The notes under the pieces: generated by a model
Told to the model about the DNA's origin: nothing
What the model saw: the letters and a program-made list of their open reading frames with translations, nothing else
Database searches by the model: none
Made by a program: the position numbers and the translations under genes
Shown here: positions 1 through 8,531 of the stretch, piece after piece
How the letters are laid out: each line of letters begins with the position of its first letter
How positions within the stretch are numbered: the stretch's first letter is position 1
NCBI GenBank assembly: GCA_963931055.1
Contig: OZ006987.1
Span: 124,001-188,000, forward strand
Source of the DNA: Coprenecus sp949297365
Lineage (GTDB): Bacteria > Bacteroidota > Bacteroidia > Bacteroidales > UBA932
DNA: 64,000 bases
Reading direction: 5' to 3'

Positions 1-565
1 GAATATTTCTCCTCCATTCCGATACGACATCATGTTTCTCAGGCATGGTCTCATTAATCCATTCGACATGAATACCACCGCCGTCCAACGGTATATTATC
101 AATAATATCCTGATAGATATAAGTCGACCTCTTCTCGAAGGCTTTTCCCTCTTTCACTTTCCATTCTCCATCGTTGAACTGCTCCACTCTATAGCCTCTA
201 ATCAGAAATGATGCACGGTATTTTTTCTCCTCATTCTCAAAAGTCACATCTATACCGGACACATGACAATTCAAAGAACCAGGGACAAAATATTCCAGTG
301 ACTGACCTTGATGGGCATTGGTATGATACATCGCCGGATCTTTCAAGCCACCCTCTTCCTCATGATAGTAAAATTCTATTTCTTCCAGATATATCCTGAT
401 TTTGTTATTTATGCTGAAATATCCGCCATAAAGCAATCGTTCAGCCAATTGCTCAAACTGTTTTGACAACTCCTTCTCTTTCTTCTCATTGTCGCTTTTG
501 TCTGTCACGCCCGTAAACAGACTGAGAATCACATTGATTCCCGATGATTTGTCAATATTTTCCAT
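1..565 (-). CDS. hypothetical protein, 3' part cut by the window edge
   Basis: An open frame runs from an ATG at 563-565 leftward to the window edge without a stop, giving about 188 residues that begin MENIDKSSGINVILSLFTGV. The N-terminus is hydrophilic with no signal peptide or membrane segment. The middle has an aromatic stretch (EIEFYYHEEE, then DPAMYHTN) and a strand-rich part (VSGIDVTFENEEKKYRASFLIRGYRV). From memory this resembles uncharacterised Bacteroides proteins of unknown function, but I cannot name a domain. It is divergent from the gene at 637. A TAnnTTTG-type -7 box lies at 590-597 on its strand, about 25 bases before the ATG, which supports this start. The true length is unknown because the 3' end lies outside the window. 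Confidence 0.7.
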   Translation of the reverse strand, partial: MENIDKSSGINVILSLFTGVTDKSDNEKKEKELSKQFEQLAERLLYGGYFSINNKIRIYLEEIEFYYHEEEGGLKDPAMYHTNAHQGQSLEYFVPGSLNCHVSGIDVTFENEEKKYRASFLIRGYRVEQFNDGEWKVKEGKAFEKRSTYIYQDIIDNIPLDGGGIHVEWINETMPEKHDVVSEWRRNI

Positions 566-589
566 AACATTTAGATTTCTTAATGCTAG

Positions 590-626
590 CAAATTTACAA
601 TTTATATCCAAGAACGCCTATCTTTG
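590..626. promoter_or_regulatory. divergent -7 boxes for the two flanking genes
   Basis: On the minus strand TAAATTTG occupies 590-597 and faces the gene ending at the left edge. On the plus strand TATCTTTG occupies 619-626 and faces the gene at 637. Both fit the Bacteroidetes -7 consensus TAnnTTTG. Neither has a clean TTTG at the usual 19-20 bp upstream distance, so the assignment is by -7 box only. Confidence 0.45.
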
Positions 627-636
627 TGTTTAAAAT

Positions 637-1716
637 ATGTTTACGATGCATATAATTCCGAATGTAGAACTGCCGTTTCTGAGCAAGGATGCGGTATTGT
701 TCCTCAGCAATGAGGAAGGCAGCCGTATTGACGAATGTATAGCCCAAGATTACGAATACTTCAATTCAATGTTTGAGAAATGGGGATTCAGCCTCGTTTA
801 CCTGCCGGAGGTATTCGCCAGGCTGTCATCCGAGGCCCTGAGCTACTGCTTCCCTGACATTCAGGATGGGGACATCAATGCCAAAGCCGTGAATGACAGG
901 ATAATGGCTATGCTCCATATCGAGTCGTATACCGGATTCCTGTTCCACGGCGAGGACGGACTGCATTTCTACTGCGCGGAGAACGGTAGAATCAACCTAG
1001 GCGGTCTACGGGTTGTACTGCAGACCCATAGAGTAAGGGAACACCGTCCTGCCTTATCGAAGACCGAACCTGCATCCGAATCGCCTAAACAAGCATTTGA
1101 CTGTCTTTCCATGCCATGTGCCACGCCTTCCATTGAGCCGGAATCCCTGAGGCTAAAGCGGAAAATGAAAGGAATGGCTGAACTTTTCAAGGTTGACGCG
1201 GAGACGGAAGACAGCATCGATCCAAAGACCAGAGCGATTCTGGATGAGATTGAGCGGATACAGGTGGAGTTCGGTATCTCCATCGACGAACTGGAGACCA
1301 TACTCAATTATCATGTTAAGCTGAGCCGCCTGACCATAACGCCGCAGAACAGGATATATCTTTCCGATTACGGCAACAGAGAGATAAAGTTGGATCATCT
1401 TTCCAAAGCCGTCTATTTTCTATTCTTACGGCACCCAAAAGGCATAAGGTTCAAAGAACTTTCCGACTATCATGACGAACTTCTGGACATCTACCTGAGA
1501 ATAACCGGCAGGGATAGCCTGGAAGACATCCATAAAAGCATTGACGACATCGTGGACCCGCTCAACAATGCCATCAATGTGAAGGTTTCCAGAGTCAAAT
1601 CGGCTTTCCGCTCCGCCGTCAGCGATCGGGTGGCCAGACATTACTACATAGACGGCACCGGAGGCATGCCCAAGAAAGTCAGTCTGGACCGCAAACTGGT
1701 TATCTGGCAGGCTTAA
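637..1716 (+). CDS. hypothetical protein, 359 aa, Bacteroidetes type
   Basis: I do not recognise a characterised family. The protein is soluble, with no signal peptide or membrane span. The N-terminal half (about residues 1-160) holds an acidic stretch near EGSRIDECIAQDYEYF. A polar linker at about 130-180 leads to a C-terminal half with the segment ITPQNRIYLSDYGNREIKL followed by a helical region around LSKAVYFLFLRHPKGIRF. That C-terminal pattern recurs, from memory, in Bacteroides hypothetical proteins. The ATG at 637 lies 10 bases after a -7 box. A second ATG at 646 would also work, so the start is uncertain by three codons. Its stop overlaps the stop of the convergent vWA gene by three bases. 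Confidence 0.65.
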   Translation: MFTMHIIPNVELPFLSKDAVLFLSNEEGSRIDECIAQDYEYFNSMFEKWGFSLVYLPEVFARLSSEALSYCFPDIQDGDINAKAVNDRIMAMLHIESYTGFLFHGEDGLHFYCAENGRINLGGLRVVLQTHRVREHRPALSKTEPASESPKQAFDCLSMPCATPSIEPESLRLKRKMKGMAELFKVDAETEDSIDPKTRAILDEIERIQVEFGISIDELETILNYHVKLSRLTITPQNRIYLSDYGNREIKLDHLSKAVYFLFLRHPKGIRFKELSDYHDELLDIYLRITGRDSLEDIHKSIDDIVDPLNNAINVKVSRVKSAFRSAVSDRVARHYYIDGTGGMPKKVSLDRKLVIWQA

Positions 1717-2384
1717 TTGTCCTGTCTTCCATCTTCTTCCTCAAAGAGTTCGGAGAAACGCGCACTTTCCGGAGCTGCCGTCTCACTGCACAGGCAGGCA
1801 AAACGCCTGCTGGCCCTAGTGTATCTGCCGCTCATCTCGTCCATTCCTTTGGGAGATGCATCAAAATTCAGGGCATTGTCTATATTGAGTTCCGAAGCGG
1901 CTTCTACAGCATCCTGATTGGCCCCGATATAAGCAAATGTCCACCCTTTCACCCGCAGCCGACTCACCAGTGCCTTTATCATTTTCCCAGTATACTCTTG
2001 CGAAGAATTCTCATACCCGTCAGTGATGACGGTAGCGAATACCCTGTCATTCTCACCCGTCTTGCACTCCAGATCGTGCAGACTCCGCCCCATGGCATCC
2101 AGGAGCGGAGTGCAGCCTCCGGGCCGATAGTCCTTCTCCGTAAAATCCATGATCTCCCCTACCGGCACTCTGTCCCGCCTCGTCCTGACTCCGGACATGC
2201 CCGTACCCTCAAAGGTCACAATGGATACATAGTGTCTCTGCTCCGGAAACTCCTCCTGGTTCCTGCGGATACCGCTGAAAGCCTCATTGACCGCCTGAAG
2301 CGTCTCATCGTAGATGGCCGACATACTGCCGCTCTCGTCCAGAATGATAAGATTGTAGATGTTCATGCTGTTACTTTTTTCCAT
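1713..2384 (-). CDS. von Willebrand factor A domain protein
   Basis: The 223-residue protein is essentially one vWA domain. The metal-ion-dependent adhesion site DxSxS is present as D16-E-S18-G-S20, and the downstream conserved Thr/Asp segments are visible (PGGCTPLLDAM and VITDGYEN). It has no signal peptide or transmembrane segment, so it is probably cytoplasmic. Similar small vWA proteins sit in bacterial stress or ATPase-linked systems, but no MoxR-like ATPase lies next to it here. The start could be the ATG at residue 7, position 2366. A canonical sigma-AB-type promoter precedes it at 2416-2447. It is convergent with the gene at 637 and divergent from the esterase at 2490. Confidence 0.8.
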   Translation of the reverse strand: MEKSNSMNIYNLIILDESGSMSAIYDETLQAVNEAFSGIRRNQEEFPEQRHYVSIVTFEGTGMSGVRTRRDRVPVGEIMDFTEKDYRPGGCTPLLDAMGRSLHDLECKTGENDRVFATVITDGYENSSQEYTGKMIKALVSRLRVKGWTFAYIGANQDAVEAASELNIDNALNFDASPKGMDEMSGRYTRASRRFACLCSETAAPESARFSELFEEEDGRQDN

Positions 2385-2415
2385 ATTGCGTTACTTTTAA
2401 AGATTAATTCTGCCG

Positions 2416-2447
2416 CAAAATTACGGGCACATATCTATGCAGTCAAA
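2416..2447 (-). promoter_or_regulatory. sigma-AB-type promoter for the vWA gene
   Basis: Read on the minus strand, TTTG (2444-2447) is followed after exactly 20 bases by TAATTTTG (2416-2423). This is a full match to the Bacteroidetes -33/-7 arrangement and leaves a leader of roughly 25 bases before the ATG at 2384. Confidence 0.65.
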
Positions 2448-2475
2448 TCCCTGCAAGCCTTTCACGGATTTTTAG

Positions 2476-2483
2476 TAAGTTTG
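2476..2483 (+). promoter_or_regulatory. -7 box abutting the esterase start codon
   Basis: TAAGTTTG matches TAnnTTTG and ends six bases before the ATG at 2490. Transcription would start at or very near the start codon, giving a leaderless or almost leaderless message. No clear TTTG lies at the usual -33 distance. Confidence 0.35.
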
Positions 2484-2489
2484 CACTAT

Positions 2490-3176
2490 ATGGAATACAC
2501 TGTTTGGATAGATGAGGAGACTTATCGGGACAATCCTGCGCCGGTGGTCTACCTCCACTCCTTCCGCGGCAACGGCGAAGACGTGTGGAAGGCCTGCCAC
2601 GGGCTGAATGACTGTCCGCCGATGGTGCTGGTGTCGGTCAACAATCCGGGTACGGGGCTGGACGACGAGCTGTCGCCATGGCCGGCGGACGGGGTCTGGA
2701 AGGGTCAGGCTCCGTACAAGGGACTGGCGGCGGAGCATCTGCGCTGGATGATGGAGGAGTGCGTCCCGCAGGTGGAGACGCAGTTCGGTATAAGGGATAT
2801 CCTGCCGGTAATCGCCGGTTATTCCCTCGCGGGCCTCTTCGCCCTCTGGGCCGCCTGGAGCTCAGGGTATTTCCGGAGGGTCGCAAGCGTCTCAGGCTCC
2901 CTCTGGTATCCGGGATTCACGGATTATATCAGGAACAATGCGCCGAAGAGCGGCTGCGGTGAAAAGAACGGCCTGGAAAAGGCCTATTTCTCCCTCGGCG
3001 ACCGGGAGAGCCGCACCCGCCATCCGCTGATGAGCCGGGTGGATGCCTGCACCGCCGAAGTGGTGAAGAGGGTCAGGTCATACGGTATCGAGACCACTTT
3101 CGAATGGAATCCCGGCAACCACTTCGATCATCCGGAGCAACGCATGGCCCGGGCCCTCGCCTGGCTGCTGAAATAA
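2490..3176 (+). CDS. esterase of the alpha/beta-hydrolase (Fes/EstD-like) family
   Basis: The 228-residue protein has the alpha/beta-hydrolase nucleophile elbow GYSLAG at about 110-115, with Ser112 as the likely nucleophile. A candidate catalytic histidine, His211, lies in NPGNHFDHP near the C-terminus. An acid residue is likely in the LGDRES segment. The fold resembles the putative-esterase family (PF00756), which includes enterochelin esterases and S-formylglutathione hydrolases. It has no signal peptide. The open frame extends upstream to 1998, but that part is antisense to the vWA gene, and the ATG at 2490 sits just after a -7 box, so I use it as the start. The substrate is unknown. A terminator hairpin follows at 3183. 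Confidence 0.75.
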   Translation: MEYTVWIDEETYRDNPAPVVYLHSFRGNGEDVWKACHGLNDCPPMVLVSVNNPGTGLDDELSPWPADGVWKGQAPYKGLAAEHLRWMMEECVPQVETQFGIRDILPVIAGYSLAGLFALWAAWSSGYFRRVASVSGSLWYPGFTDYIRNNAPKSGCGEKNGLEKAYFSLGDRESRTRHPLMSRVDACTAEVVKRVRSYGIETTFEWNPGNHFDHPEQRMARALAWLLK

Positions 3177-3182
3177 AGCAAA

Positions 3183-3214
3183 AACGCCGACCGGGAACAT
3201 ACCCGACCGGCGTT
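3183..3214. terminator. hairpin between convergent genes
   Basis: AACGCCG (3183-3189) pairs with CGGCGTT (3208-3214). After a two-base internal mismatch, CGGG pairs with CCCG, leaving a small loop. It lies seven bases after the esterase stop and 22 bases before the stop of the opposing lipoprotein gene, so it can serve both directions. There is no strong T-run. Confidence 0.55.
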
Positions 3215-3235
3215 AGGGAATAATCTACGTACTAT

Positions 3236-4846
3236 TTATTTAAGAACATAGTTTGTTCTATATACAGGACGCTGATTGAGTACGTTATTGGCATCAAATG
3301 CCGGAGCGTAAGCAGGTGCTGCCGATGACTTCTTCGTCATGGTGAATGAACCTGCAGGAGAGGACATTCCTACGGTATAAACTCCGATACCGCCCGACGT
3401 TTGATCGTACGAATACAAATCAATAGCATTCATGGTAATAGCCTGCGAACCTCCTGTGGAAGTACTGAATTCCACAGTATTGGGTGTTCCTGTAATTGTC
3501 TGACCGTCCGAGCTGAGCGTCAGTGTAAATACCCCGAACATATCAAGAGATATAATCTGGCATTCAGTGTCACTTGCCAGCCACATCAAGTACTCAGTGT
3601 CACTGAGTGTTCCGACTGCTATTCCATTCCATATCTGCATACTGCCAGTAGTCTCATCAATAGATGCAAATAATGGCAGAGACTGCTCAAACACATCCTC
3701 GACAGGAGACCAGCCGGTGATATTCAGTTCCTCATATTCTGAGTCATAGGCTATCTCAACGTCAAATGTCATCGCGGTGTTTTCATACATAGGAATTACA
3801 AATCCCTCATTCTCCGGATCATCACCCCAAACCATGGACTGAGTAGTTGTCACTGTCCACGTACCTACCCATGACATATAATCGTTTGGATCAACAGTTC
3901 CTCCTCCACCTTCAATGGTGAATGTGTCGGATGACCAGTCGGAAGCCTCGAACTCCTCGCTGCCCTCCACTGGCAATGCCCTTACATGCACTGTGTGATC
4001 TCCAGGGGTATAATCGCTTTCATTCAATGTGAACTCGAGCCTCGATTCCGCAATCGCATCGAAAGGTACTATCTCCCCGTCGTCCACTTTATATTCGTAG
4101 GCGTCAGCATTTTCTACAGCACTTGCCAATTTGCACAATATCTGACCTTCAGATTGAGATACATTTACTTCCGGAGTCGCAAGCTTAGTCTTCTCTATCA
4201 CTTCCTCCAGTTCACGGGTTACGGGCTCACTCCAGTCGGATGCGAGATACTCCTCGCTGTCCTCTGCCGGAAGGGCTCTCACTCTCACTGTGTAGGTACC
4301 TGCCTCGGGAGTCTCAATCTGGACGCTTGTCTCGGTAACTGACTGAGCCTCTCCGTCATTGACGGTATACTCATAAGATGCGGCATTGGTCACGGATTCC
4401 CATTCCACCACGAAATATGTGTCTGTAGTCTCTCCGATACCGGCCTCTGGTGTGTCCAGCTTTGTAGGTTCGTCCGGATCAGGTTCTTCTCCCTTCAACT
4501 CGTACTCAATGGGTTCACTCCATTCAGATGTCAGATAGTTCTCTCCCTCGGCGGGCAGAGCACGTACCTTGACGGTATAAGTACCTTCCTCAGGAGTCGC
4601 CAGCTCATACTCCGTTCCAGTTACAGGAATCAGATTGGCCTCGTCATTGTCAAGCATAACTTCATAAGATGCGGCATTCTCCACTGCATCCCATTTTACG
4701 GTCACTGATGTCGCGGTAGTATCCGCAAGTGAAAGCTTTGGTACCCCAAGTGCCTGGGGATCCGGCGTCTTCTCTTCTTTATCGCATGATACCATAAAAG
4801 AAGAGAGCGCAAACGCTGCTAATGCATAAATAAGAACTCTTTTCAT
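3236..4846 (-). CDS. surface lipoprotein with three fibronectin type III-like domains
   Basis: The start at 4846 gives MKRVLIYALA and a lipobox ending SFMVSC, with the acylated Cys at residue 21. It is followed by DKEE, a charged motif like the Bacteroidetes lipoprotein export signal, so surface exposure is likely. Three tandem units of about 85-90 residues follow (roughly residues 35-320). Each has a WxxVxNAxxYE strand, a GTYTVxVRALPAE or similar strand, and ends with SxWSxP or SDWS, as in FN3 modules. A different C-terminal domain (about 330-536) resembles lipocalin-like or calycin-type Bacteroides domains, but I cannot name it. A longer start at 4873 is rejected because a canonical promoter would place the transcription start about there. 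Function is probably binding or scaffolding; the ligand is unknown. Confidence 0.75.
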   Translation of the reverse strand: MKRVLIYALAAFALSSFMVSCDKEEKTPDPQALGVPKLSLADTTATSVTVKWDAVENAASYEVMLDNDEANLIPVTGTEYELATPEEGTYTVKVRALPAEGENYLTSEWSEPIEYELKGEEPDPDEPTKLDTPEAGIGETTDTYFVVEWESVTNAASYEYTVNDGEAQSVTETSVQIETPEAGTYTVRVRALPAEDSEEYLASDWSEPVTRELEEVIEKTKLATPEVNVSQSEGQILCKLASAVENADAYEYKVDDGEIVPFDAIAESRLEFTLNESDYTPGDHTVHVRALPVEGSEEFEASDWSSDTFTIEGGGGTVDPNDYMSWVGTWTVTTTQSMVWGDDPENEGFVIPMYENTAMTFDVEIAYDSEYEELNITGWSPVEDVFEQSLPLFASIDETTGSMQIWNGIAVGTLSDTEYLMWLASDTECQIISLDMFGVFTLTLSSDGQTITGTPNTVEFSTSTGGSQAITMNAIDLYSYDQTSGGIGVYTVGMSSPAGSFTMTKKSSAAPAYAPAFDANNVLNQRPVYRTNYVLK

Positions 4847-4879
4847 AGACTTTGATTTTGTGTTGTTAAACAATTGTTA

Positions 4880-4911
4880 CAAATATATTACAATTTGATT
4901 GCAAATACAAA
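4880..4911 (-). promoter_or_regulatory. sigma-AB-type promoter for the FN3 lipoprotein
   Basis: On the minus strand TTTG (4908-4911), a 20-base spacer and TATATTTG (4880-4887) form a full consensus promoter. The predicted transcription start near 4874 leaves a leader of about 28 bases to the ATG at 4846 and rules out the upstream ATG at 4873. Confidence 0.7.
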
Positions 4912-4986
4912 CTTTATCCACAATAAAGTTTAAGATATGTTTTCGTCCTATATAACAACACAAGCATAAGGTGAGAATTGCTGATT

Positions 4987-5667
4987 CTACTCCTTTTGCG
5001 AGAGCATGGCCGTATGCCTGAGCACCTTCGCATCGACATAGAAGACTATCTCCTCAGCGATATTGGTCAGATGGTCGCCGGTGCGCTCGAGCTTGCGGAA
5101 GATGCTGCCGAGCCCCATGACCACCGGAAGCTCGTCCGTATGCTCCCGGGCGTACTCCACCAGGATGCTGTCGGAAGCGGCCTTTAGCCGGTCCAGCTCG
5201 TCGTCCATGTCGATGACAGAGGAGGCCTTCGAGGGATTCTCGTCCATCAGGGAGGACTGCAGCCCGTTCATCATCTCCAGCACGATGTCGAACATCCGCT
5301 CCAGCTGGAGCCTGTCCACCAGGGCAGCATCTAGCTTCTCCGCATCCGTCTCCTTGACGAAGCGGGCGATGCTGTAGGCGTAGTCCCCGATGCGCTCGAG
5401 GTCGCTGTTGATCTTGAGCATGGCCAGCACGAAGCGCAGGTCCACTGCCACGGGAGTGTAGAGGGCGATGAAGTCCTCCACCTGAGTATCTATCTTGATG
5501 TCCTGTGCATCCACCAGGCGCTCGCGCACCCATATCTGCTGGGCTATATTGCGGTCCATGCCGAGCACCGCCTGCCGGGCCTGGTCCATCTGACTGTACA
5601 CCATAGCCCACATGCGGTAGACCTCGTTGCGGAGCTGGGTGAGTTGCTGATCTACGAATTTTACCAT
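4987..5667 (-). CDS. phoU: phosphate transport system regulator PhoU
   Basis: The 226-residue all-helical protein has the two-repeat PhoU layout. Characteristic segments include DLRFVLAMLKINSDLERIGDYAYSIARFV in the first repeat and IFRKLERTGDHLTNIAEEIVFYVDAK in the second, with the ERxGD metal-binding signature in both (second copy ERTGD). PhoU connects the Pst transporter to its two-component sensor and represses the Pho response when phosphate is plentiful. It is the last gene of pstSCAB-phoU, 21 bases after pstB. No PhoR/PhoB pair is seen in this window. Confidence 0.93.
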   Translation of the reverse strand: MVKFVDQQLTQLRNEVYRMWAMVYSQMDQARQAVLGMDRNIAQQIWVRERLVDAQDIKIDTQVEDFIALYTPVAVDLRFVLAMLKINSDLERIGDYAYSIARFVKETDAEKLDAALVDRLQLERMFDIVLEMMNGLQSSLMDENPSKASSVIDMDDELDRLKAASDSILVEYAREHTDELPVVMGLGSIFRKLERTGDHLTNIAEEIVFYVDAKVLRHTAMLSQKE

Positions 5668-5688
5668 ATCCTGTAATATTTTTGTCTG

Positions 5689-6441
5689 TTAACCGAAACG
5701 TCCTGTGATGTAGTTCTGGGTGGCCTCCTTGTGAGGATTCGTAAAGATAGTCTTGGTATCGTCATACTCGACCATCTCACCCATATAGAAGAAAGCCGTC
5801 CTGTCGCTGACCCTGGCCGCCTGCTGCATGTTGTGCGTGACGATGACTATGGTCACCTGACTGCGCAGCTCGCTGATGAGCTCCTCTACCTTGGCCGTGG
5901 AAATCGGGTCGAGAGCCGAGGCCGGCTCGTCCATAAGCAGCACCGACGGAGACACCGCCATGGCACGGGCGATACAGAGCCTCTGCTGCTGACCTCCCGA
6001 AAGGGCGAATGCCGACTCGTTCAGCTTGTCCTTGACCTCATCCCACAGGGCCGCCCCGCGCAGGGACTCCTCCACCCTCTCACGGATGTAGGCCTTGTCC
6101 TTTATGCCGTTGACCCGCAGGCCGTAGGCTACATTGTCAAATATGCTCTTGGGGAAGGGATTGGGCCTCTGGAACACCATTCCCACATTCTTGCGCAACT
6201 CGTCCACATGGACATCCGCTCCATAAATATCCTGCCCGTCTATGAGTATCTGCCCCTCGAGCCGTGTCCCTGGAATCAGGTCGTTCATCCTGTTGAACAG
6301 CCGCAGGAAGGTGGATTTTCCACAGCCGGAGGGCCCGATGAAGGCGACCACCTGGTTCTGGGGAATATCCATAGAGATGCCCTTGAGGGCGTGGAAGGTC
6401 CCATAGTAGAAATTAACGTCTCTGGCTTCGATTTTCTCCAT
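5689..6441 (-). CDS. pstB: phosphate ABC transporter ATP-binding protein PstB
   Basis: The 250-residue ATPase has a Walker A motif GPSGCGKST at about 32-40, the Q-loop at VFQRPNPFP, the signature LSGGQQQRL and Walker B VLLMDEPAS, followed by the switch His in IVTHNM. The PNPFPKSIFDNVAYGLR segment is typical of PstB. It powers phosphate import through PstC and PstA. Its ATG shares one base with the pstA stop (TAATG), which suggests translational coupling. Length is normal for the family. Confidence 0.96.
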   Translation of the reverse strand: MEKIEARDVNFYYGTFHALKGISMDIPQNQVVAFIGPSGCGKSTFLRLFNRMNDLIPGTRLEGQILIDGQDIYGADVHVDELRKNVGMVFQRPNPFPKSIFDNVAYGLRVNGIKDKAYIRERVEESLRGAALWDEVKDKLNESAFALSGGQQQRLCIARAMAVSPSVLLMDEPASALDPISTAKVEELISELRSQVTIVIVTHNMQQAARVSDRTAFFYMGEMVEYDDTKTIFTNPHKEATQNYITGRFG

Positions 6442-7328
6442 TATTTTATCTTTAACCGTTTTTCAAAATATTTTCTCAGTCCTCCTGCCAGCAGGTTGAT
6501 GATCAGGACAATGACAATCAGCACCAGGGCCGTCCCGTAGGCTATCGGCTGCTGTGCCTCGATGTCTGTGCCGCTGGTCGAGATGACGTAGAGGTGGTAA
6601 GGCAAGGCCATGCACTGGTCAAATATGGATGCGGGCAGCTGGGGGAAGAAATAGGCGGCGCAGGTGAAAAGGATCGGCGCGGTCTCTCCCGACACACGGC
6701 CGAGGGAGAGGATCAGGCCGGTGATGATGCGCGGCATGCCCATGGGCAGCACCACCTTCCAGATGGTCTGGAGCTTGGTGGCTCCGAGGGCCAGGCTTCC
6801 CTCGCGTATACCCGCGGGAATGTCCTTCAGGGCCTCCTCCGTGGTGCGGATGACCAGCGGCAGGGAGAGCAGTCCGAGGGTCAGGGATCCGGCCAGGATG
6901 CTGTCGCCGAATCCAAGGTATTTGACGAACAGGGCCATGCCGAAGAGTCCGAAGACTATCGAGGGTACTCCGCTGAGGTTATTGGTCATCAGGCGGATGA
7001 AGCGCACCACCCACCCTTTTGAGGCGTATTCATTCATGTAGATGCCGCTCATGATGCCTATCGGGAAGGCCACCACGGCGCTTCCGAGCATCAGCAGCAG
7101 GGTTCCCACTATCGCGGGGAAAATACCTCCGGCGGTCATTCCGTCCTCCGGGGCCTTGGTCAGGAAGTCCCAGCTCAGGACTCCGGCCCCCTTGTAGATG
7201 ATGAAGCCGAGGATGGCAAAGAGCACCAGGACAATAAAATAGCTCAGCACCCGGAATACGGTGAAGGCCGCAGCCTGCGAGCGCCGCTTGCGGAGGTGAT
7301 AGCCGGTAGGATATACAGGGGTATTCAT
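6441..7328 (-). CDS. pstA: phosphate ABC transporter permease PstA
   Basis: The 295-residue inner-membrane permease has about six hydrophobic segments and a binding-protein-dependent transport motif around EEALKDIPAGIREGSLALGATKLQTIWKVVLP, the EAA loop that contacts PstB. The FPIGIMSGIYMNEYA and NNLSGVPSIVFGLFGMALFV segments are typical of PstA. It sits between pstC (six-base gap) and pstB (one-base overlap). Confidence 0.95.
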   Translation of the reverse strand: MNTPVYPTGYHLRKRRSQAAAFTVFRVLSYFIVLVLFAILGFIIYKGAGVLSWDFLTKAPEDGMTAGGIFPAIVGTLLLMLGSAVVAFPIGIMSGIYMNEYASKGWVVRFIRLMTNNLSGVPSIVFGLFGMALFVKYLGFGDSILAGSLTLGLLSLPLVIRTTEEALKDIPAGIREGSLALGATKLQTIWKVVLPMGMPRIITGLILSLGRVSGETAPILFTCAAYFFPQLPASIFDQCMALPYHLYVISTSGTDIEAQQPIAYGTALVLIVIVLIINLLAGGLRKYFEKRLKIK

Positions 7329-7334
7329 GGGTCG

Positions 7335-8531
7335 TTACGAGTTTTTGGCCTTGTTGCGGTGGGAGATGTACTCCACGCAGAGGTTGATGAAAAATGTGAT
7401 GAAGAAGAGGATAACGCCCAGCAGGAAGAGGGACTGGTAGTGCGCTCCGCCGGCGGGGGCCTCTCCGAGCTCTGCCGCAATGGTTGCGGGGATGGTCCTC
7501 AGCGGCTCTAGGATCGAATGAGGGATTACGGCGGCGTTGCCTGTCACCATGAGCACGGCCATGGTCTCTCCTATCGCCCGTCCTATGCCGAGCACCACTC
7601 CGGAGGCAATACCGGACATCGACGAGGGTATCACCACCTTGGAAACGGTCTGCCATTTCGAGGCTCCCAGGGCCAGGGAGGCCTCCCGCAGAGCCCTGGG
7701 GCAGTTGCGCATGGCATCCTCGGCCACAGTCACGATGGTAGGCAGAGCCATGATAGCCAGGACAATACTGCCCGCCAGCCCGCTCTCTCCCACCGGCAGG
7801 CCGAAGACCTGCTGCAGCAGGGGAACGATGATTATCAGGCCGAAGAAGCCGTAGACGACCGAAGGTATGCCGTTGAGCAGCTCAATGACGGGCTTGAGAA
7901 TGTTTCTCACCCGCTCCGGAGCCACCTCGGCCATATAGACCGCTATGCTGATGCCGAAAGGCAGGGCAAACAGGATTGCAAAGAAACTCACCCAAAGTGT
8001 ACCGGCCAGCAGGGGCCACATACCGAACAGGGGTGCGGGAGTAGCGGTGGGAAACCACTCGCTGCCGGCAAATACCTCCTTCGGGGAGATGCTGTTGTCC
8101 TCTATGAAATTGAGCTGCGCCCCCTCCTCCACCATGCTCTCGGGAATAAAAGCGATCATTCCGGGAGTAGCGGCTATCAGGGAGTCTATTTTCCCGGCCG
8201 CATGCTCGTACTGCGCTCCAAGTTCCTCTTCGGTGAAATATTCGTCCGCATCCTCCAGACGGAAGGTTATTATCTCCATTTCCGGACCGCCGAGCCCGCT
8301 CCAGTCCGTGATGTCCTCATCGAACACGGCCTTAATCTGGGCTGCGGTCATTTCCTTTACCGGATTGTCCTTATGCATCGCCAGGACATAGCCCTCCTCG
8401 ATGACCTTCTCCCGGAAAAGACCTGCGCCCTCGGTGAAGAGGAAGCCGATAATCAGCAGGATGACGAGGCTCGTGACGAAGCCGCTGGCGGTCAGCAGCC
8501 ACTTGACGGCCTTCTCGAGGAAGCGCTTCAT
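7335..8531 (-). CDS. pstC: phosphate ABC transporter permease PstC with a PstS-like insertion
   Basis: The C-terminal two thirds (about residue 165 onward) is an ordinary PstC permease: several membrane spans, NGIPSVVYGFFGL, and an EAA loop in RALREASLALGASKWQT. After the first membrane segment (about 15-35) there is an extra periplasmic stretch of about 100 residues (45-145). This aligns by eye with part of the operon's own PstS: MHKDNPVKEMTAAQIKAVF against VNPSNPVTQLTREQLEGIF, then ITDWSGLGG against ITNWKEVGG. At 398 residues it is longer than the roughly 300-320 usual for PstC. Its ATG overlaps the pstS stop by four bases. The insertion could dock or mimic the binding protein; that role is inference. 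Confidence 0.92.
   Translation of the reverse strand: MKRFLEKAVKWLLTASGFVTSLVILLIIGFLFTEGAGLFREKVIEEGYVLAMHKDNPVKEMTAAQIKAVFDEDITDWSGLGGPEMEIITFRLEDADEYFTEEELGAQYEHAAGKIDSLIAATPGMIAFIPESMVEEGAQLNFIEDNSISPKEVFAGSEWFPTATPAPLFGMWPLLAGTLWVSFFAILFALPFGISIAVYMAEVAPERVRNILKPVIELLNGIPSVVYGFFGLIIIVPLLQQVFGLPVGESGLAGSIVLAIMALPTIVTVAEDAMRNCPRALREASLALGASKWQTVSKVVIPSSMSGIASGVVLGIGRAIGETMAVLMVTGNAAVIPHSILEPLRTIPATIAAELGEAPAGGAHYQSLFLLGVILFFITFFINLCVEYISHRNKAKNS

Noticed and set aside
1998..2489. Upstream extension of the esterase frame
   Set aside because: It is antisense to the vWA gene, and the internal ATG at 2490 begins the recognisable esterase.
5731..6540. 269-codon plus-strand frame antisense to pstB
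   Set aside because: It is the reverse frame of a well-conserved ATPase gene and shows no independent evidence.
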